A DNA stretch of 64,000 nt, from NCBI GenBank assembly GCA_029582165.1, contig CM055877.1:31082241-31146240 (forward strand). Direction: 5' to 3'. The notes under the pieces are model-generated. The model saw nothing but the letters and a program-made list of their open reading frames with translations. It was not told the origin of the DNA and searched no databases. Below are positions 10,654-24,690 of this stretch, one piece after another. Position 1 is the stretch's first letter, and each line of letters begins with the position of its first letter. Origin of the DNA: Portulaca oleracea. Taxonomy: Eukaryota; Streptophyta; Magnoliopsida; Caryophyllales; Portulacaceae. A program made the position numbers and the translations under genes.

Positions 10654-11593
10654 TGATGCATAATGGGACCAAGGATGATCTCATTACACAATATCTAAGG
10701 ATCTTTAAAACGAAGATAGGAATCTCCTTCTCAAAGTTCCAAATAACCAAAATGGAATAGAAGTGGATGAAAAAGGATGGAAAGAACTATGAAAGATGAT
10801 TACCAATCGGATGGAAATAATGAACGAATGGACAAACGAATGATGAATGATGATGAACGAATGAAGCTTGACGTGTTTGATGAAGGACAAATGCTTCTTG
10901 TTGAATGCTTGATGAATTCTTGTTGTATTCTTGATGAATAACACGAAATGGATGAAAAATGGATGAATGAACGATGGATAGATGATGGCTTTTGAAGACT
11001 CTTGGAAGGATATCGCCACACCACCTTCAAGAGACCTTCAATTCCTTCCTTTAACCTTCAAGGATGCCACCCTTGAATAGAAGAAGGGATAACTTCAAAC
11101 TCCTCAAGAGAAACGAAAACTAGCACAAAAGCTAGAGAGAAAACAACACCATGTGTTTACTTTGTATTTGATATAAGAATGAATGAATTACAAGCACCTA
11201 GAGGGGTATTTATAGCTACAACCCACCACTTATGCATCACCTAGATTCAAGAAAAGACCCATTAAGGGCTTACATCATTCATCCTAATGCTTACATCATA
11301 AAGAAAACAATATACTAAACTATATTACAAATATGAATAACTCCTTGGATTCTCATCCAAATTCAAAGATTCTTGAACCATATGAAAGCTCTTGGAATGT
11401 AGAATAATCCCTTCTAGGATAACTTCTATGATAGCTTCATGGTCCTTGAATTAAGGAGCAAAAGTATACGTCCGCATGAGTTGATCCCTTCCAAGTAGAG
11501 ATAAAAGAGAGACTTGAACTCTTCTACCTACTAGGTGAGTATTAGATGTCTCCATGGTTGACCTTGATGCATAAGGCCATCAATTATGCATCA
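10654..11593 (-). repeat. LTR C
   Basis: It is 940 bp. TATA box at 11207-11214. The adjoining primer site is degenerate (CTCGATGCAA at 10641-10650 on plus). A cluster of C-to-A changes is found at about 11222-11265, which no other LTR has. Confidence 0.95.
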
Positions 11594-11635
11594 TACACCC
11601 CCGGTTGAAAAAGTTTGTCCTCAAACTTTGGAAGA

Positions 11636-13592
11636 TCAACTCGCTTGCCTTCTTCACAACGACTTTCTTCTTGAAAGCTTTGAAGTCATCGTAGATCCCT
11701 TTGATGAACTTCTTAAACTTTCTTCCTCGATCACCATAAGACTTGAACTTGTATTTCTCCACCGTGAACGCAATCGCTCACGCTTTTCACTTAGTCTTAC
11801 CACTTTACCCTTGTCATTTAGTATGAAACAATGTACCTTGATGACTTGGGCTATTTCCTCCTTTCGAATTCTTGGCCTTTCAACCAAGTGATCCAAGTAG
11901 ATAGCTCTTGGATGCTCATGGAAGATATGCTTCATAGGAAGGTTCAAAAGGTGGTGGATACTTGGATCCGCTTTTCTTCTCCAAATGTGTAAGAATAGGA
12001 TCCTTATACTCTTCATGCCCTTGATTCTCCATCTTCATGATTGACACAATATGACGTTTCTCCTCTTTTTGCCGAGATGGTGGATCAAGAGGTTCCAAAG
12101 TGATCCTCTTTTGGTTGATGGTGAGAGTGTAAGTGTTGGCCCTCCCATCATGTATGACATGTCTATCATATAACCATGCCCTTCCCAACAAAACATGACA
12201 AGTATCCATGGGAACTATATCACACCATAATGAATCTTGATAATTCTTTCCAATTGAAAGACTCACCACAACTCGTTGATCCACACGATGCCTCGCCTAG
12301 GCTTAGCCATTGTATTGTGTAGGGTGTGGGATGTGGGCTAATCTCCATTTGCAACTTCTTGACCATTGTTGTAGAGGCGGCATTGGTGCAACTTCCTCCA
12401 TCTATGATCAAGGAGCATACTCTCCCTTGGATGGTACAACGAGCGAAATATTGCTTCTCTTTGTAGTTGATCCTTTGCACATTTGTGATATTCAAGGCCC
12501 TTTCTACCACAAGTAGTTCTCCTTCATCCGGCCCTTCCACATATTCTTCTACTACATCTTCCTCTTCTTTGACACCAACCCCAACTTCCTCTTCTTCCTC
12601 ATACTCGGCTCTACATATAAAGCACTTTGGTATTCCACCAAAGACACTACTCGCTTGTTTGGACACTCAGAAGCATAATGTCCCAACCCTTGGCATCGAA
12701 ACACCTTCTTGATGCTATGGGTTTGGTCACTTGGTCGTGAGGTTTAGGGATGGATGGGGCTGATTTTGTGGAGTTTTTGTGGGAATGTGTTTCGTGGATG
12801 GTGGAGGGTTTGGATGGGACGAGGGTGGCGTTTTTGTGGAGTTTGGTATTGGCTTGAGACTTCTTTCCCCTTATTTCTCCTTTGTTTTTCAACTTTAAGG
12901 GACAAGGAGCTCAATTCATCCAAAGTTTTGTATGGTTGTAATTCCACAACGTGTCTAATCCCATCATTAAGACCAAAAAGATAACGTACCAAAGTTTGTG
13001 GCTCGCCCTCCTTTAGATCACACCTCCAAAGTAGATGCTCAAATTCCTTTGTGTACTCCTCCACGCTTCTTCCTCCTTGGACCAATCTTTGCAATTTGTA
13101 GTAGTTGTCACGTAGGTAGCTAGATGGTAGGAACTTTTCTTGGAGCTTTCTTTTCATCTTATCCCATGTACGCACCTTATCTTTCCCTTTGTCGCTTTCT
13201 TTGCAAGTTTGTCCACCAAATGCTTGCATGTTTTCAAGCTTTAGGGCAACATACTTGACCTTCTTATCATCTTCCACATCTTTGAGATCAAAGACCCTTT
13301 CCACGGTTTGTATCCAATCCAAGTAAACTTCCGATCAAGATCACCAACAAATTCGGGATCTCCACTTTGAAGTCGAACCTTTCCTCCTTTGACGTCCATG
13401 CCTCCTTCTTGGAACGCCCTCTTCTCCTTCTCCACTTGATGATTTACTTGATACTTCCTCAAGATTCTCCCTATCTTGAAGGCGCATGTAGTATGCTACT
13501 TGTTTGTTGAGATACTTGATTCTTTGTTTCATCTTCTCAACATCTTCTGGGGACGATGGAGAGGACTTTGTAGGAGAGCTTGCACTCGCCAT
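11636..13592 (-). pseudogene. Unit 3 gag-protease relic
   Basis: ATG at 13592. The longest open block is mid-Gag (12744-13322, 192 codons). The acidic linker and protease lie in 12220-12666 and the post-protease region in 11916-12284. The CT repeat before the usual stop is one unit short, so the last frame runs on to 11580, through the polypurine tract into the LTR. At least six breaks. Confidence 0.85.
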
Positions 13593-13910
13593 TAGAACCT
13601 ATCTTGATTCACAAAGATCACAAGAAACTCATGGAAGGAAGGTTAGCACGGATGGGACGTGGGTATGGGACGGATTTGGGTAGGTTTGTGTTTGGTTTTT
13701 GGGTTCTTTGTGGAGCTTGGGGTTCTTTATGAGTTCTTGATGGGTTCTTGATGAGTTCTTGGAAGAACTATCAAGGGGAACGTGTGATGTAGAGATGAAT
13801 GAAATTTTGTGATGGGAAACGTATGGTGGGAAACGTGTGGGAGAGAAAAGATTGTAAAAGATTGTTTCAAGAACTAAGAGATTCAAACTCCTTAGCTCTG
13901 ATACCAATTT

Positions 13911-14852
13911 TGATGCATAATGGGACCAAGGGATGATCTCATTACACAATATCTAAGGATCTTTAAAAACGAAGATAGGAATCTCCCTTCTCAAAGTTCC
14001 AAATAACCAAAAATGGAATAGAAGTGGATGAAAAAGGATGGAAAGAACTATGAAAGATGATTACCAATCGGATGGAAATAATGAACGAATGGACAAACGA
14101 ATGATGAATGATGATGAACGAATGAAGCTTGGACGTGTTTGATGAAGGACAAATGCTTCTTGTTGAATGCTTGATGAATTCTTGTTGAATTCTTGATGAA
14201 TAACACGAAATGGATGATAAATGGATGAATGAACGATGGATAGATGATGGCTTTTGAAGACTCTTGGAAGGATATAGCCACACCACCTTCAAGAGACCTT
14301 CAATTCTTCCTTTCACCTTCAAGGATGCCACCCTTGAATAGAAGAAGGGATAACTTGAAACTCCTCAAGAGAAACGAAAACTAGCACAAAGCTAGAGAGA
14401 AAACAACACCATGTGTTTACTTTGTATTTGATATAAGAATGAATGAATTACAAGCACCTAGGAGGGGTATTTATAGCTACAACCCACCCTTAGGCGTCAC
14501 CTAGCTTCAAGAAAAGACCCTTAAGGGCTTACATCATTCATCCTAATGCTTACATCATAAAGAAAACAATATACTAAACTATATTACAAATATGAATAAC
14601 TCCTTGGATTCTCATCCAAATTCAAAGATTCTTGAACCATATGAAAGCTCTTGGAATGTAGAATAATCCCTTCTAGGATAACTTCTATGATAGCTTCATG
14701 GTCCTTGAATTAAGGAGCAAAAGTATACGTCCGCATGAGTTGATCCCTTCCAAGTAGAGATAAAAGAGAGACTTGAACTCTTCTACCTACTAGGTGAGTA
14801 TTAGATGTCTCCATGGTTGACCTTGATGCATAAGGCCATCAATTATGCATCA
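13911..14852 (-). repeat. LTR D
   Basis: It is 942 bp. TATA box at 14468-14475. Intact primer site at 13895-13906. GAAGTGG variant near 14020. Confidence 0.95.
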
Positions 14853-14892
14853 TACACCCTGTTGAAAAAGTTTGTCCTCAAACTTTGGAAGA

Positions 14893-16857
14893 TCAACTCG
14901 CTTGCCTTCTTCACAACGACTTTCTTCTTGAAAGCTTTGAAGTCATCGTAGATCCCTTTGATGAACTTCTTAAACTTTCTTCCTCGATCACCATAAGACT
15001 TGAACTTGTATTTCTCCACCGTGAACGTGGTCGCTCACGTTGCTTCTCACTTAGTCTTACCACTTTACCCTTGTCATTTAGTATGAAACAATGTACCTTG
15101 ATGACGTGGGCTATTTCCTCCTTTCGAATTCTTGGCCTTTCAACCAAGTGATCCAAGTAGATAGCTCTTGGATGCTCATGGAAGATATGCTTCATAGGAA
15201 GGTTCAAAAGGTGGTGGATACTTGATCCGCTTTCTTTCTTCTCCAAATGTGTAAGAATAGGATCCTTATACTCTTCATGCCCTTGATTCTCCATCTTCAT
15301 GATTGACACAATATGACGTTTCTCCTCTTTGCCGAGATGGTGGATCAAGAGGTTCCAAAGTGATCCTCTTTTGGTTGATGGTGAGAGTGTAAGTGTTGGC
15401 CCTCCCATCATGTATGACATGTCTATCATATAACCATGCCCTTCCCAACAAAACATGACAAGTATCCATGGGAACTATATCACACCATAATGAATCTTGA
15501 TAATTCTTTCCAATTGAAAGACTCACCACAACTCGTTGATCCACACGGATGCCTCGCCTAGGCTTAGCCATTGTATTGTGTAGGGTGTGATGTGGGCTAA
15601 TCTCCATTTGCAACTTCTTGACCATTGTTGTAGAGGCGGCATTGGTGCAACTTCCTCCATCTATGATCAAGGAGCATACTCTCCTTGATGGTACAACGAG
15701 AGAAATATTGCTTCTCTTTGTAGTTGATCCTTCGCACATTTGTGATATTCAAGGCCCTTTCTACCACAAGTAGTTCTCCTTCATCTGGCCCTTCCACATA
15801 TTCTTCTACTACATCTTCCTCTTCTTTGGCACCAACCCCAACTTCCTCTTCTTCCTCATACTCCGGCTCTACATATAAAGCACTTTGGTATTCCACCAAA
15901 GACACTACTCGCTTGTTTGGACATTCTGAAGCATAATGTCCCAACCCTTAGCATCGAAAACACCTTCTTGATGCTATGGGTTTGGTCACTTGGTCGTGAG
16001 GTTTAGGGATGGATGGGGGCTGATTTTGTGGAGTTTTTGTGGGAATGTGTTTCGTGGATGGTGGAGGGTTTGGATGGGACGTAGGGTGGGGCGTTTTTTG
16101 TGGAGTTTGGTATTGGCTTGAGACTTCTTTCCCTTATTTCTCCTTTGTTTTTCAACTTTAAGGACAAGGAGCTCAATTCATCCAAAGTTTTGTATGGTTG
16201 TAATTCCACAACGTGTCTAATCCCATCATTAAGACCAAAAAGATAACGTACCAAAGTTTGTGGCTCGTCCTCCTTTAGATCACACCTCCAAAGTAGATGC
16301 TCAAATTCCTTTGTGTACTCCTCCACGCTTCTTCCTCCTTGGACCAATCTTTGCAATTTGTAGTAGTTGTCACGTAGGTAGCTAGATGGTAGGAACTTTT
16401 CTGGAGCTTTCTTTTCATCTTATCCCATGTACGCACCTTATCTTTCCCTTTGCTTGCCGCGCTTTCTTTGCAAGTTTGTCCACCAAATGCTTGCATGTTT
16501 TCAAGCTTTAGGGCAACATACTTGACCTTCTTATCATCTTCCACATCTTTGAGATCAAAGACCCTTTCCACGGTTTGTATCCAATCCAAGTAAACTTCGG
16601 ATCAAGATCACCAACAAATTGGGATCTCCACTTTGAAGTCGAACCTTTCCTCCTTTGACGTCCATGCCTCCTTCTTGGAACGCCCTCTTCTCCTTCTCCA
16701 CTTGATGATTTACTTGATACTTCCTCAAGATTCTCCCTATCTTGAAGGCGCATGTAGTATGCTACTTGTTTGTTGAGATACTTGATTCTTTGTTTCATCT
16801 TCTCAACATCTTCCGGGACGATGGAGAGGACTTTGTAGGAGAGCTTGCACTCGCCAT
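14893..16857 (-). pseudogene. Unit 4 gag-protease relic
   Basis: ATG at 16857. Open blocks: N-terminal Gag 16508-16798, Gag core 16275-16589 and 16003-16356, linker and protease 15597-15944, protease tail 15275-15739, C-terminal region 14911-15456. The polypurine side reads CACCCTGTTG instead of CACCCCCGGTTG. Confidence 0.85.
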
Positions 16858-17173
16858 TAGAACCTATCTTGATTCACAAAGATCACAAGAAACTCATGGA
16901 AGGAAGGTTAGCACGGATGGACGTGGGTATGGGACTGATTTGGGTAGGTTTGTGTTTGGTTTTGGGTTCTTTGTGGAGCTTGGGGTTCTTTATGAGTTCT
17001 TGATGGGTTCTTGATGAGTTCTTGGAAGAACTATCAAGGGGAACGTGTGATGTAGAGATGAATGAAATTTTGTGATGGGAAACGTATGGTGGGAAACGTG
17101 TGGGAGAGAAAAGATTGTAAAAGATTGTTTCAAGAACTAAGAGATTCAAACTCCTTAGCTCTGATACCAATTT

Positions 17174-18116
17174 TGATGCATAATGGGACCAAGGATGATC
17201 TCATTACACAATATCTAAGGATCTTTAAAACGAAGATAGGAATCTCCCTTCTCAAAGTTCCAAATAACCAAAAATGGAATAGAAGTGGATGAAAAAGGAT
17301 GGAAAGAACTATGAAAGATGATTACCAATCGGATGGAAATAATGAACGAATGGACAAACGAATGATGAATGATGATGAACGAATGAAGCTTGGACGTGTT
17401 TGATGAAGGACAAATGCTTCTTGTTGAATGCTTGATGAATTCTTGTTGAATTCTTGATGAATAACACGAAATGGATGATAAATGGATGAATGAACGATGG
17501 ATAGATGATGGCTTTTGAAGACTCTTGGAAGGATATAGCCACACCACCTTCAAGAGACCTTCAATTCCTTCCTTTCACCTTCAAGGATGCCACCCTTGAA
17601 TAGAAGAAGGGGATAACTGAAACTCCTCAAGAGAAACGAAAACTAGCACAAAAGCTAGAGAAAACAACACCATGTGTTTACTTTGTATTTGATATAAGAA
17701 TGAATGAATTACAAGCACCTAGGAGGGGGTATTTATAGCTACAACCCACCCCTTAGGCGTCACCTAGCTTCAAGAAAAGACCCCTTAAGGGCTTACATCA
17801 TTCATCCTAATGCTTACATCATAAAGAAAACAATATACTAAACTATATTACAAATATGAATAACTCCTTGGATTCTCATCCAAATTCAAAGATTCTTGAA
17901 CCATATGAAAGCTCTTGGAATGTAGAATAATCCCTTCTAGGATAACTTCTATGATAGCTTCATGGTCCTTGAATTAAGGAGCAAAAGTATACGTCCGCAT
18001 GAGTTGATCCCTTCCAAGTAGAGATAAAAGAGAGACTTGAACTCTTCTACCTACTAGGTGAGTATTAGATGTCTCCATGGTTGACCTTGATGCATAAGGC
18101 CATCAATTATGCATCA
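17174..18116 (-). repeat. LTR E
   Basis: It is 943 bp. TATA box at 17730-17737. Intact primer site at 17158-17169. Confidence 0.95.
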
Positions 18117-18158
18117 TACACCCCCGGTTGAAAAAGTTTGTCCTCAAACTTTGGAAGA

Positions 18159-20133
18159 TCAACTCTCGCTTGCCTTCTTCACAACGACTTTCTTCTTGAA
18201 AGCTTTGAAGTCATCGTAGATCCCTTTGATGAACTTCTTAAACTTTCTTCCTCGATCACCATAAGACTTGAACTTGTATTTCTCCACCGTGAACGTGGGC
18301 TGTTCACGTTGCTTCTCACTTAGTCTTACCACTTTACCCTTGTCATTTAGTATGAAACAATGTACCTTGATGACTTGGGCTATTTCCTCCTTTCGAATTC
18401 TTGGCCTTTCAACCAAGTGATCCAAGTAGATAGCTCTTGGATGCTCATGGAAGATATGCTTCATAGGAAGGTTCAAAAGGTGGTGGATACTTGGATCCGT
18501 TTCTTTCTTCTCCAAATGTGTAAGAATAGGATCCTTATACTCTTCATGCCCTTGATTCTCCATCTTCATGATTGACACAATATGACGTTTCTCCTCTTTT
18601 GCCGAGATGGTGGATCAAGAGGTTCCAAAGTGATCCTCTTTTGGTTGATGGTGAGAGTGTAAGTGTTGGCCCTCCCATCATGTATGACATGTCTATCATA
18701 TAACCATGCCCTTCCCAACAAAACATGACAAGTATCCATGGGAACTATATCACACCATAATGAATCTTGATAATTCTTTCCAATTGAAAGACTCACCACA
18801 ACTCGTTGATCCACACGGATGCCTCGCCCTAGGCTTAGCCATTGTATTGTGTAGGGTGTGGGATGTGGGCTAATCTCCATTTGCAACTTCTTGACCATTG
18901 TTGTAGAGGCGGCATTGGTGCAACTTCCTCCATCTATGATCAAGGAGCATACTCTCCCTTGGATGGTACAACGAGAGCGAAATATTGCTTCTCTTTGTAG
19001 TTGATCCTTTGGCACATTTGTGATATTCAAGGCCCTTTCTACCACAAGTAGTTCTCCTTCATCTGGCCCTTCCACATATTCTTCTACTACATCTTCCTCT
19101 TCTTTGGCACCAACCCCAACTTCCTCTTCTTCCTCATACTCCGGCTCTACATATAAAGCACTTTGGTATTCCACCAAAGACACTACTCATTGTTTGGACA
19201 CTCAGACATAATGTCCCAACCCTTGCATCGAAAACACCTTCTTGATGCTATGGGTTTGGTCACTTGGTCGAGGTTTAGGGATGGATGGGGGCTGATTTTG
19301 TGGAGTTTTGTGGGAATGTGTTTCGTGGATGGTGGAGGGTTTGGATGGGACGTAAGGTGGGGCGTTTTTTGTGGAGTTTGGTATTGGCTTGAGACTTCTT
19401 TCCCCTTATTTCTCCTTTGTTTTTCAACTTTAAGGGACAAGGAGCTCAATTCATCCAAAGTTTTGTATGGTTGTAATTCCACAACGTGTCTAATCCCATC
19501 ATTAAGACCAAAAGATAACGTACCAAAGTTTGTGGCTCGTCCTCCTTTAGATCACACCTCCAAAGTAGATGCTCAAATTCCTTTGTGTACTCCTCCACGC
19601 TTCTTCCTCCTTGGACCAATCTTTGCAATTTGTAGTAGTTGTCACGTAGGTAGCTAGATGGTAGGAACTTTTCTTGGAGCTTTCTTTTCATCTTATCCCA
19701 TGTACGCACCTTATCTTTCCCCTTTGCTTGCCGCTTCTTTTGCAAGTTTGTCCACCAAATGCTTGCATGTTTTCGAAGCTTTAGGGCAACATACTTGACC
19801 TTCTTATCATCTTCCACATCTTTGAGATCAAAGACACATTACACGGTTTGTATCCAATCCAAGTAAACTTAGGATCAAGATCACCAACAAATTCGGGGAT
19901 CTCCACTTTGAAGTCGAACCTTTCCTCCTTTGGACGTCCATGCCTCCTTCTTGGAACGTCCTCTTCTCCTTCTCCACTTGATGATTTACTTGATACTTCC
20001 TCAAGATTCTCCCTATCTTGAAGGCGCATGTAGTATGCTACTTGTTTGTTGAGATACTTGATTCTTTGTTTCATCTTCTCAACATCTTACGGGACGATGG
20101 AGAGGACTTTGTAGGAGAGCTTGCACTCGCCAT
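18159..20133 (-). pseudogene. Unit 5 gag-protease relic
   Basis: ATG at 20133 and stop at 18159. The C-terminal region is intact over 18159-18578, including KGIYDDFKAFKK. Linker plus protease is one open block (18566-19183, 205 codons). The break in the linker near 19185 removes the knuckle's last cysteine context. A patch of altered bases at 19834-19875 sits in the Gag core. Confidence 0.86.
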
Positions 20134-20445
20134 TAGAACCTATCTTGATTCACAAAGATCACAAGAAACTCATGGAAGGAAGGTTAGCACGGATGGGACG
20201 TGGGTATGGGACTGATTGGGTAGGTTTGTGTTTGGTTTTGGGTTCTTTGTGGAGCTTGGGGTTCTTTATGAGTTCTTGATGGGTTCTTGATGAGTTCTTG
20301 GAAGAACTATCAAGGGGAACGTGATGTAGAGATGAATGAAATTTTGTGATGGGAAACGTATGGTGGGAAACGTGTGGGAGAGAAAAGATTGTAAAGATTG
20401 TTTCAAGAACTAAGAGATTCAAACTCCTTAGCTCGATAATTAATT

Positions 20446-21384
20446 TGATGCATAATGGGACCAAGGGATGATCTCATTACACAATATCTAAGGATCTTTA
20501 AAACGAAGATAGGAATCTCCCTTCTCAAAGTTCCAAATAACCAAAAATGGAATAGAAATGGATGAAAAAGGATGGAAAGAACTATGAAAGATGATTACCA
20601 ATCGGATGGAAATAATGAACGAATGGACAAACGAATGATGAATGATGATGAACGAATGAAGCTTGACGTGTTTGATGAAGGACAAATGCTTCTTGTTGAA
20701 TGCTTGATGAATTCTTGTTGAATTCTTGATGAATAACACGAAATGGATGATAAATGGATGAATGAACGATGGATAGATGATGGCTTTTGAAGACTCTTGG
20801 AAGGATATAGCCACACCACCTTCAAGAGACCTTCAATTCCTTCCTTTCACCTTCAAGGATGCCACCCTTGAATAGAAGAAGGGGATAACTTCAAACTCCT
20901 CAAGAGAAACGAAAACTAGCACAAAAGCTAGAGAGAAACAACACCATGTGTTTACTTTGTATTTGATATAAGAATGAATGAATTACAAGCACCTAGGAGG
21001 GTATTTATAGCTACAACCCACCCCTTAGGCCACCTAGCTTCAAGAAAAGACCCTTAAGGGCTTACATCATTCATCCTAATGCTTACATCATAAAGAAAAC
21101 AATATACTAAACTATATTACAAATATGAATAACTCCTTGGATTCTCATCCAAATTCAAAGATTCTTGAACCATATGAAAGCTCTTGGAATGTAGAATAAT
21201 CCCTTCTAGGATAACTTCTATGATAGCTTCATGGTGCTTGAATTAAGGAGCAAAAGTATACGTCCGCATGAGTTGATCCCTTCCAAGTAGAGATAAAGAG
21301 AGACTTGAACTCTTCTACCTACTAGGTGAGTATTAGATGTCTCCATGGTTGACCTTGATGCATAAGGCCATCAATTATGCATCA
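20446..21384 (-). repeat. LTR F
   Basis: It is 939 bp. TATA box at 21002-21009. Degenerate primer site (CTCGATAATTAA at about 20432-20443). First of four LTRs with the GGTGCTTG variant (near 21235). Confidence 0.95.
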
Positions 21385-21423
21385 TACACCCCTTGAAAAA
21401 GTTTGTCCTCAAACTTTGGAAGA

Positions 21424-23388
21424 TCAACTCGCTTGCCTTCTTCACAACGACTTTCTTCTTGAAAGCTTTGAAGTCATCAGAGATCCCTTTGATGAACTTC
21501 TTAAACTTTCTTCCTCGATCACCATAAGACTTGAACTTGTATTTCTCCACCGTGAACGGGCTGTTCACGTTGCTTCTCACTTAGTCTTACCACTTTACCC
21601 TTGTCATTTAGTATGAAACAATGTACCTTGATGACTTGGGCTATTTCCTCCTTTCGAATTGGCCTTTCAACCAAGTGATCCAAGTAGATAGCTCTTGGAT
21701 GCTCATGGAAGATATGCTTCATAGGAAGGTTCAAAAGGTGGATACTTGGATCCGCTTTCTTTCTTCTCCAAATGTGTAAGAATAGGATCCTTATACTCTT
21801 CATGCCCTTGATTCTCCATCTTCATGATTGACACAATATGACGTTTCTCCTCTTTTGCGAGATGGTGGATCAAGAGGTTCCAAAGTGATCCTCTTTTGGT
21901 TGATGGTGAGAGTGTAAGTGTTGGCCCTCCCATCATGTATGACATGTCTATCATATAACCATGCCCTTCCCAACAAAACATGACAAGTATCCATGGGAAC
22001 TATATCACACCATAACGAATCTTGATAATTCTTTCCAATTGAAAGACTCACCACAACTCGTTGATCCACACGGATGCCTCGCCCTAGGCTTAGCCATTGT
22101 ATTGTGTAGGGTGTGGGATGTGGGCTAATCTCCATTTGCAACTTCTTGACCATTGTTGTAGAGGCGGCATTGGTGCAACTTCCTCCATCTATGATCAAGG
22201 AGCATACTCTCCTTGATGGTACAACGAGCGAAATATTGCTTCTCTTTGTAGTTGATCCTTTGGCACATTTGTGATATTCAAGGCCCTTTCTACCACAAGT
22301 AGTTCTCCTTCATCTGGCCCTTCCACATATTCTTCTACTACATCTTCCTCTTCTTTGGCACCAACCCCAACTTCCTCTTCTTCCTCATACTCCAGCTCTA
22401 CATATAAAGCACTTTGGTATTCCACCAAAGACACTACTCGCTTGTTTGGACACTGAAGCATAATGTCCCAACCCTTGGCATCGAAAACACCTTCTTGATG
22501 CTATGGGTTTGGTCACTTGGTCGTGAGGTTTAGGGATGGATGGGGGCTGATTTTGTGGAGTTTTTGTGGGAATGTGTTTCGTGGATGGTGGAGGGTTTGG
22601 ATGGGACGTAGGGTGGGGCGTTTTTTGTGGAGTTTGGTATTGGCTTGAGACTTCTTTCCCCTTATTTCTCCTTTGTTTTTCAACTTTAAGGGACAAGGAG
22701 CTCAATTCATCCAAAGTTTTGTATGGTTGTAATTCCACAACGTGCCTAATCCCATCATTAAGACCAAAAAGATAACGTACCAAAGTTTGTGGCTCGTCCT
22801 CCTTTAGATCACACCTCCAAAGTAGATGCTCAAATTCCTTTGTGTACTCCTCCACGCTTCTTCCTCCTTGGACCAATCTTTGCAATTTGTAGTAGTTGTC
22901 ACGTAGGTAGCTAGATGGTAGGAACTTTTCTTGGAGCTTTCTTTTCATCTTATCCCACGTACGCACCTTATCTTTCCCCTTTGCACGCTTCTTTGCAAGT
23001 TTGTCCACCAAATGCTTGCATGTTTTCGAAGCTTTAGGGCAACATACTTGACCTTCTTATCATCTTCCACATCTTTGAGATCAAAGACCCTTTCCACGGT
23101 TTGTATCCAATCCAAGTAAACTTCCGGATCAAGATCACCAACAAATTCGGGGATCTCCACTTTGAAGTCGAACCTTTCCTCCTTTGGACGTCCATGCCTC
23201 CTTCTTGGAACGTCCTCTTCTCCTTCTCCACTTGATGATTTACTTGATACTTCCTCAAGATTCTCCCTATCTTGAAGGCGCATGTAGTATGCTACTTGTT
23301 TGTTGAGATACTTGATTCTTTGTTTCATCTTCTCAACATCTTCTGGGGACGATGGAGAGGACTTTGTAGGAGAGCTTGCACTCGCCAT
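21424..23388 (-). pseudogene. Unit 6 gag-protease relic
   Basis: The N-terminal Gag block is open from the ATG at 23388 to 22945 (147 codons) and includes the WIQTVERVFDL and ASIWWTNLQ core. The next block (22385-23011) carries the rest of Gag and part of the knuckle, whose last cysteine is lost to a break near 22455. Protease is in 21800-22198. The hairpin loop near 21555 is two bases short, which shifts the C-terminal frame. Confidence 0.86.
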
Positions 23389-23701
23389 TAGAACCTATCT
23401 TGATTCACAAAGATCACAAGAAACTCATGGAAGGAAGGTTAGCACGGATGGGACGTGGGTATGGACGGATTTGGGTAGGTTTGTGTTTGGTTTTTGGGTT
23501 CTTTGTGGAGCTTGGGGTTCTTTATGAGTTCTTGATGGGTTCTTGATGAGTTCTTGGAAGAACTATCAAGGGGACGTGTGATGTAGAGATGAATGAAATT
23601 TTGTGATGGAAAACGTATGGTGGGAAACGTGGGAGAGAAAAGATTGTAAAGATTGTTTCAAGAACTAAGAGATTCAAACTCCTTAGCTCTGATACCAATT
23701 T

Positions 23702-24650
23702 TGATGCATAATGGGACCAAGGGATGATCTCATTACACAATATCTAAGGATCTTTAAAACGAAGATAGGAATCTCCTTCTCAAAGTTCCAAATAACCAAA
23801 ATGGAATAGAAGTGGATGAAAAAGGATGGAAAGAACTATGAAAGATGATTACCAATCGGATGGAAATAATGAACGAATGGACAAACGAATGATGAATGAT
23901 GATGAACGAATGAAGCTTGGACGTGTTTGATGAAGGACAAATGCTTCTTGTTGAATGCTTGATGAATTCTTGTTGAATTCTTGATGAATAACACGAAATG
24001 GATGATAAATGGATGAATGAACGATGGATAGATGATGGCTTTTGAAGACTCTTGGAAGGATATAGCCACACCACCTTCAAGAGACCTTCAATTCCTTCCT
24101 TTCACCTTCAAGGATGCCACCCTTGAATAGAAGAAGGGGATAACTTCGAAACTCCCTCAAGAGAAACGAAAACTAGCACAAAAGCTAGAGAGAAAACAAC
24201 ACCATGTGTTTACTTTGTATTTGATATAAGAATGAATGAATTACAAGCACCTAGGAGGGGGTATTTATAGCTACAACCCACCCCTTAGGCGTCACCTAGC
24301 TTCAAGAAAAGACCCCTTAAGGGCTTACATCATTCATCCTAATGCTTACATCATAAAGAAAACAATATACTAAACTATATTACAAATATGAATAACTCCT
24401 TGGATTCTCATCCAAATTCAAAGATTCTTGAACCATATGAAAGCTCTTGGAATGTAGAATAATCCCTTCTAGGATAACTTCTATGATAGCTTCATGGTCC
24501 TTGAATTAAGGAGCAAAAGTATACGTCCGCATGAGTTGATCCCTTCCAAGTAGAGAGATAAAAGAGAGACTTGAACTCTTCTACCTACTAGGTGAGTATT
24601 AGATGTCTCCATGGTTGACCTTGATGCATAAGGCCATCAATTATGCATCA
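23702..24650 (-). repeat. LTR G
   Basis: It is 949 bp. TATA box at 24262-24269. Intact primer site at 23686-23697. Confidence 0.95.
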
Positions 24651-24690
24651 TACACCCGGTTGAAAAAGTTTGTCCTCAAACTTTGGAAGA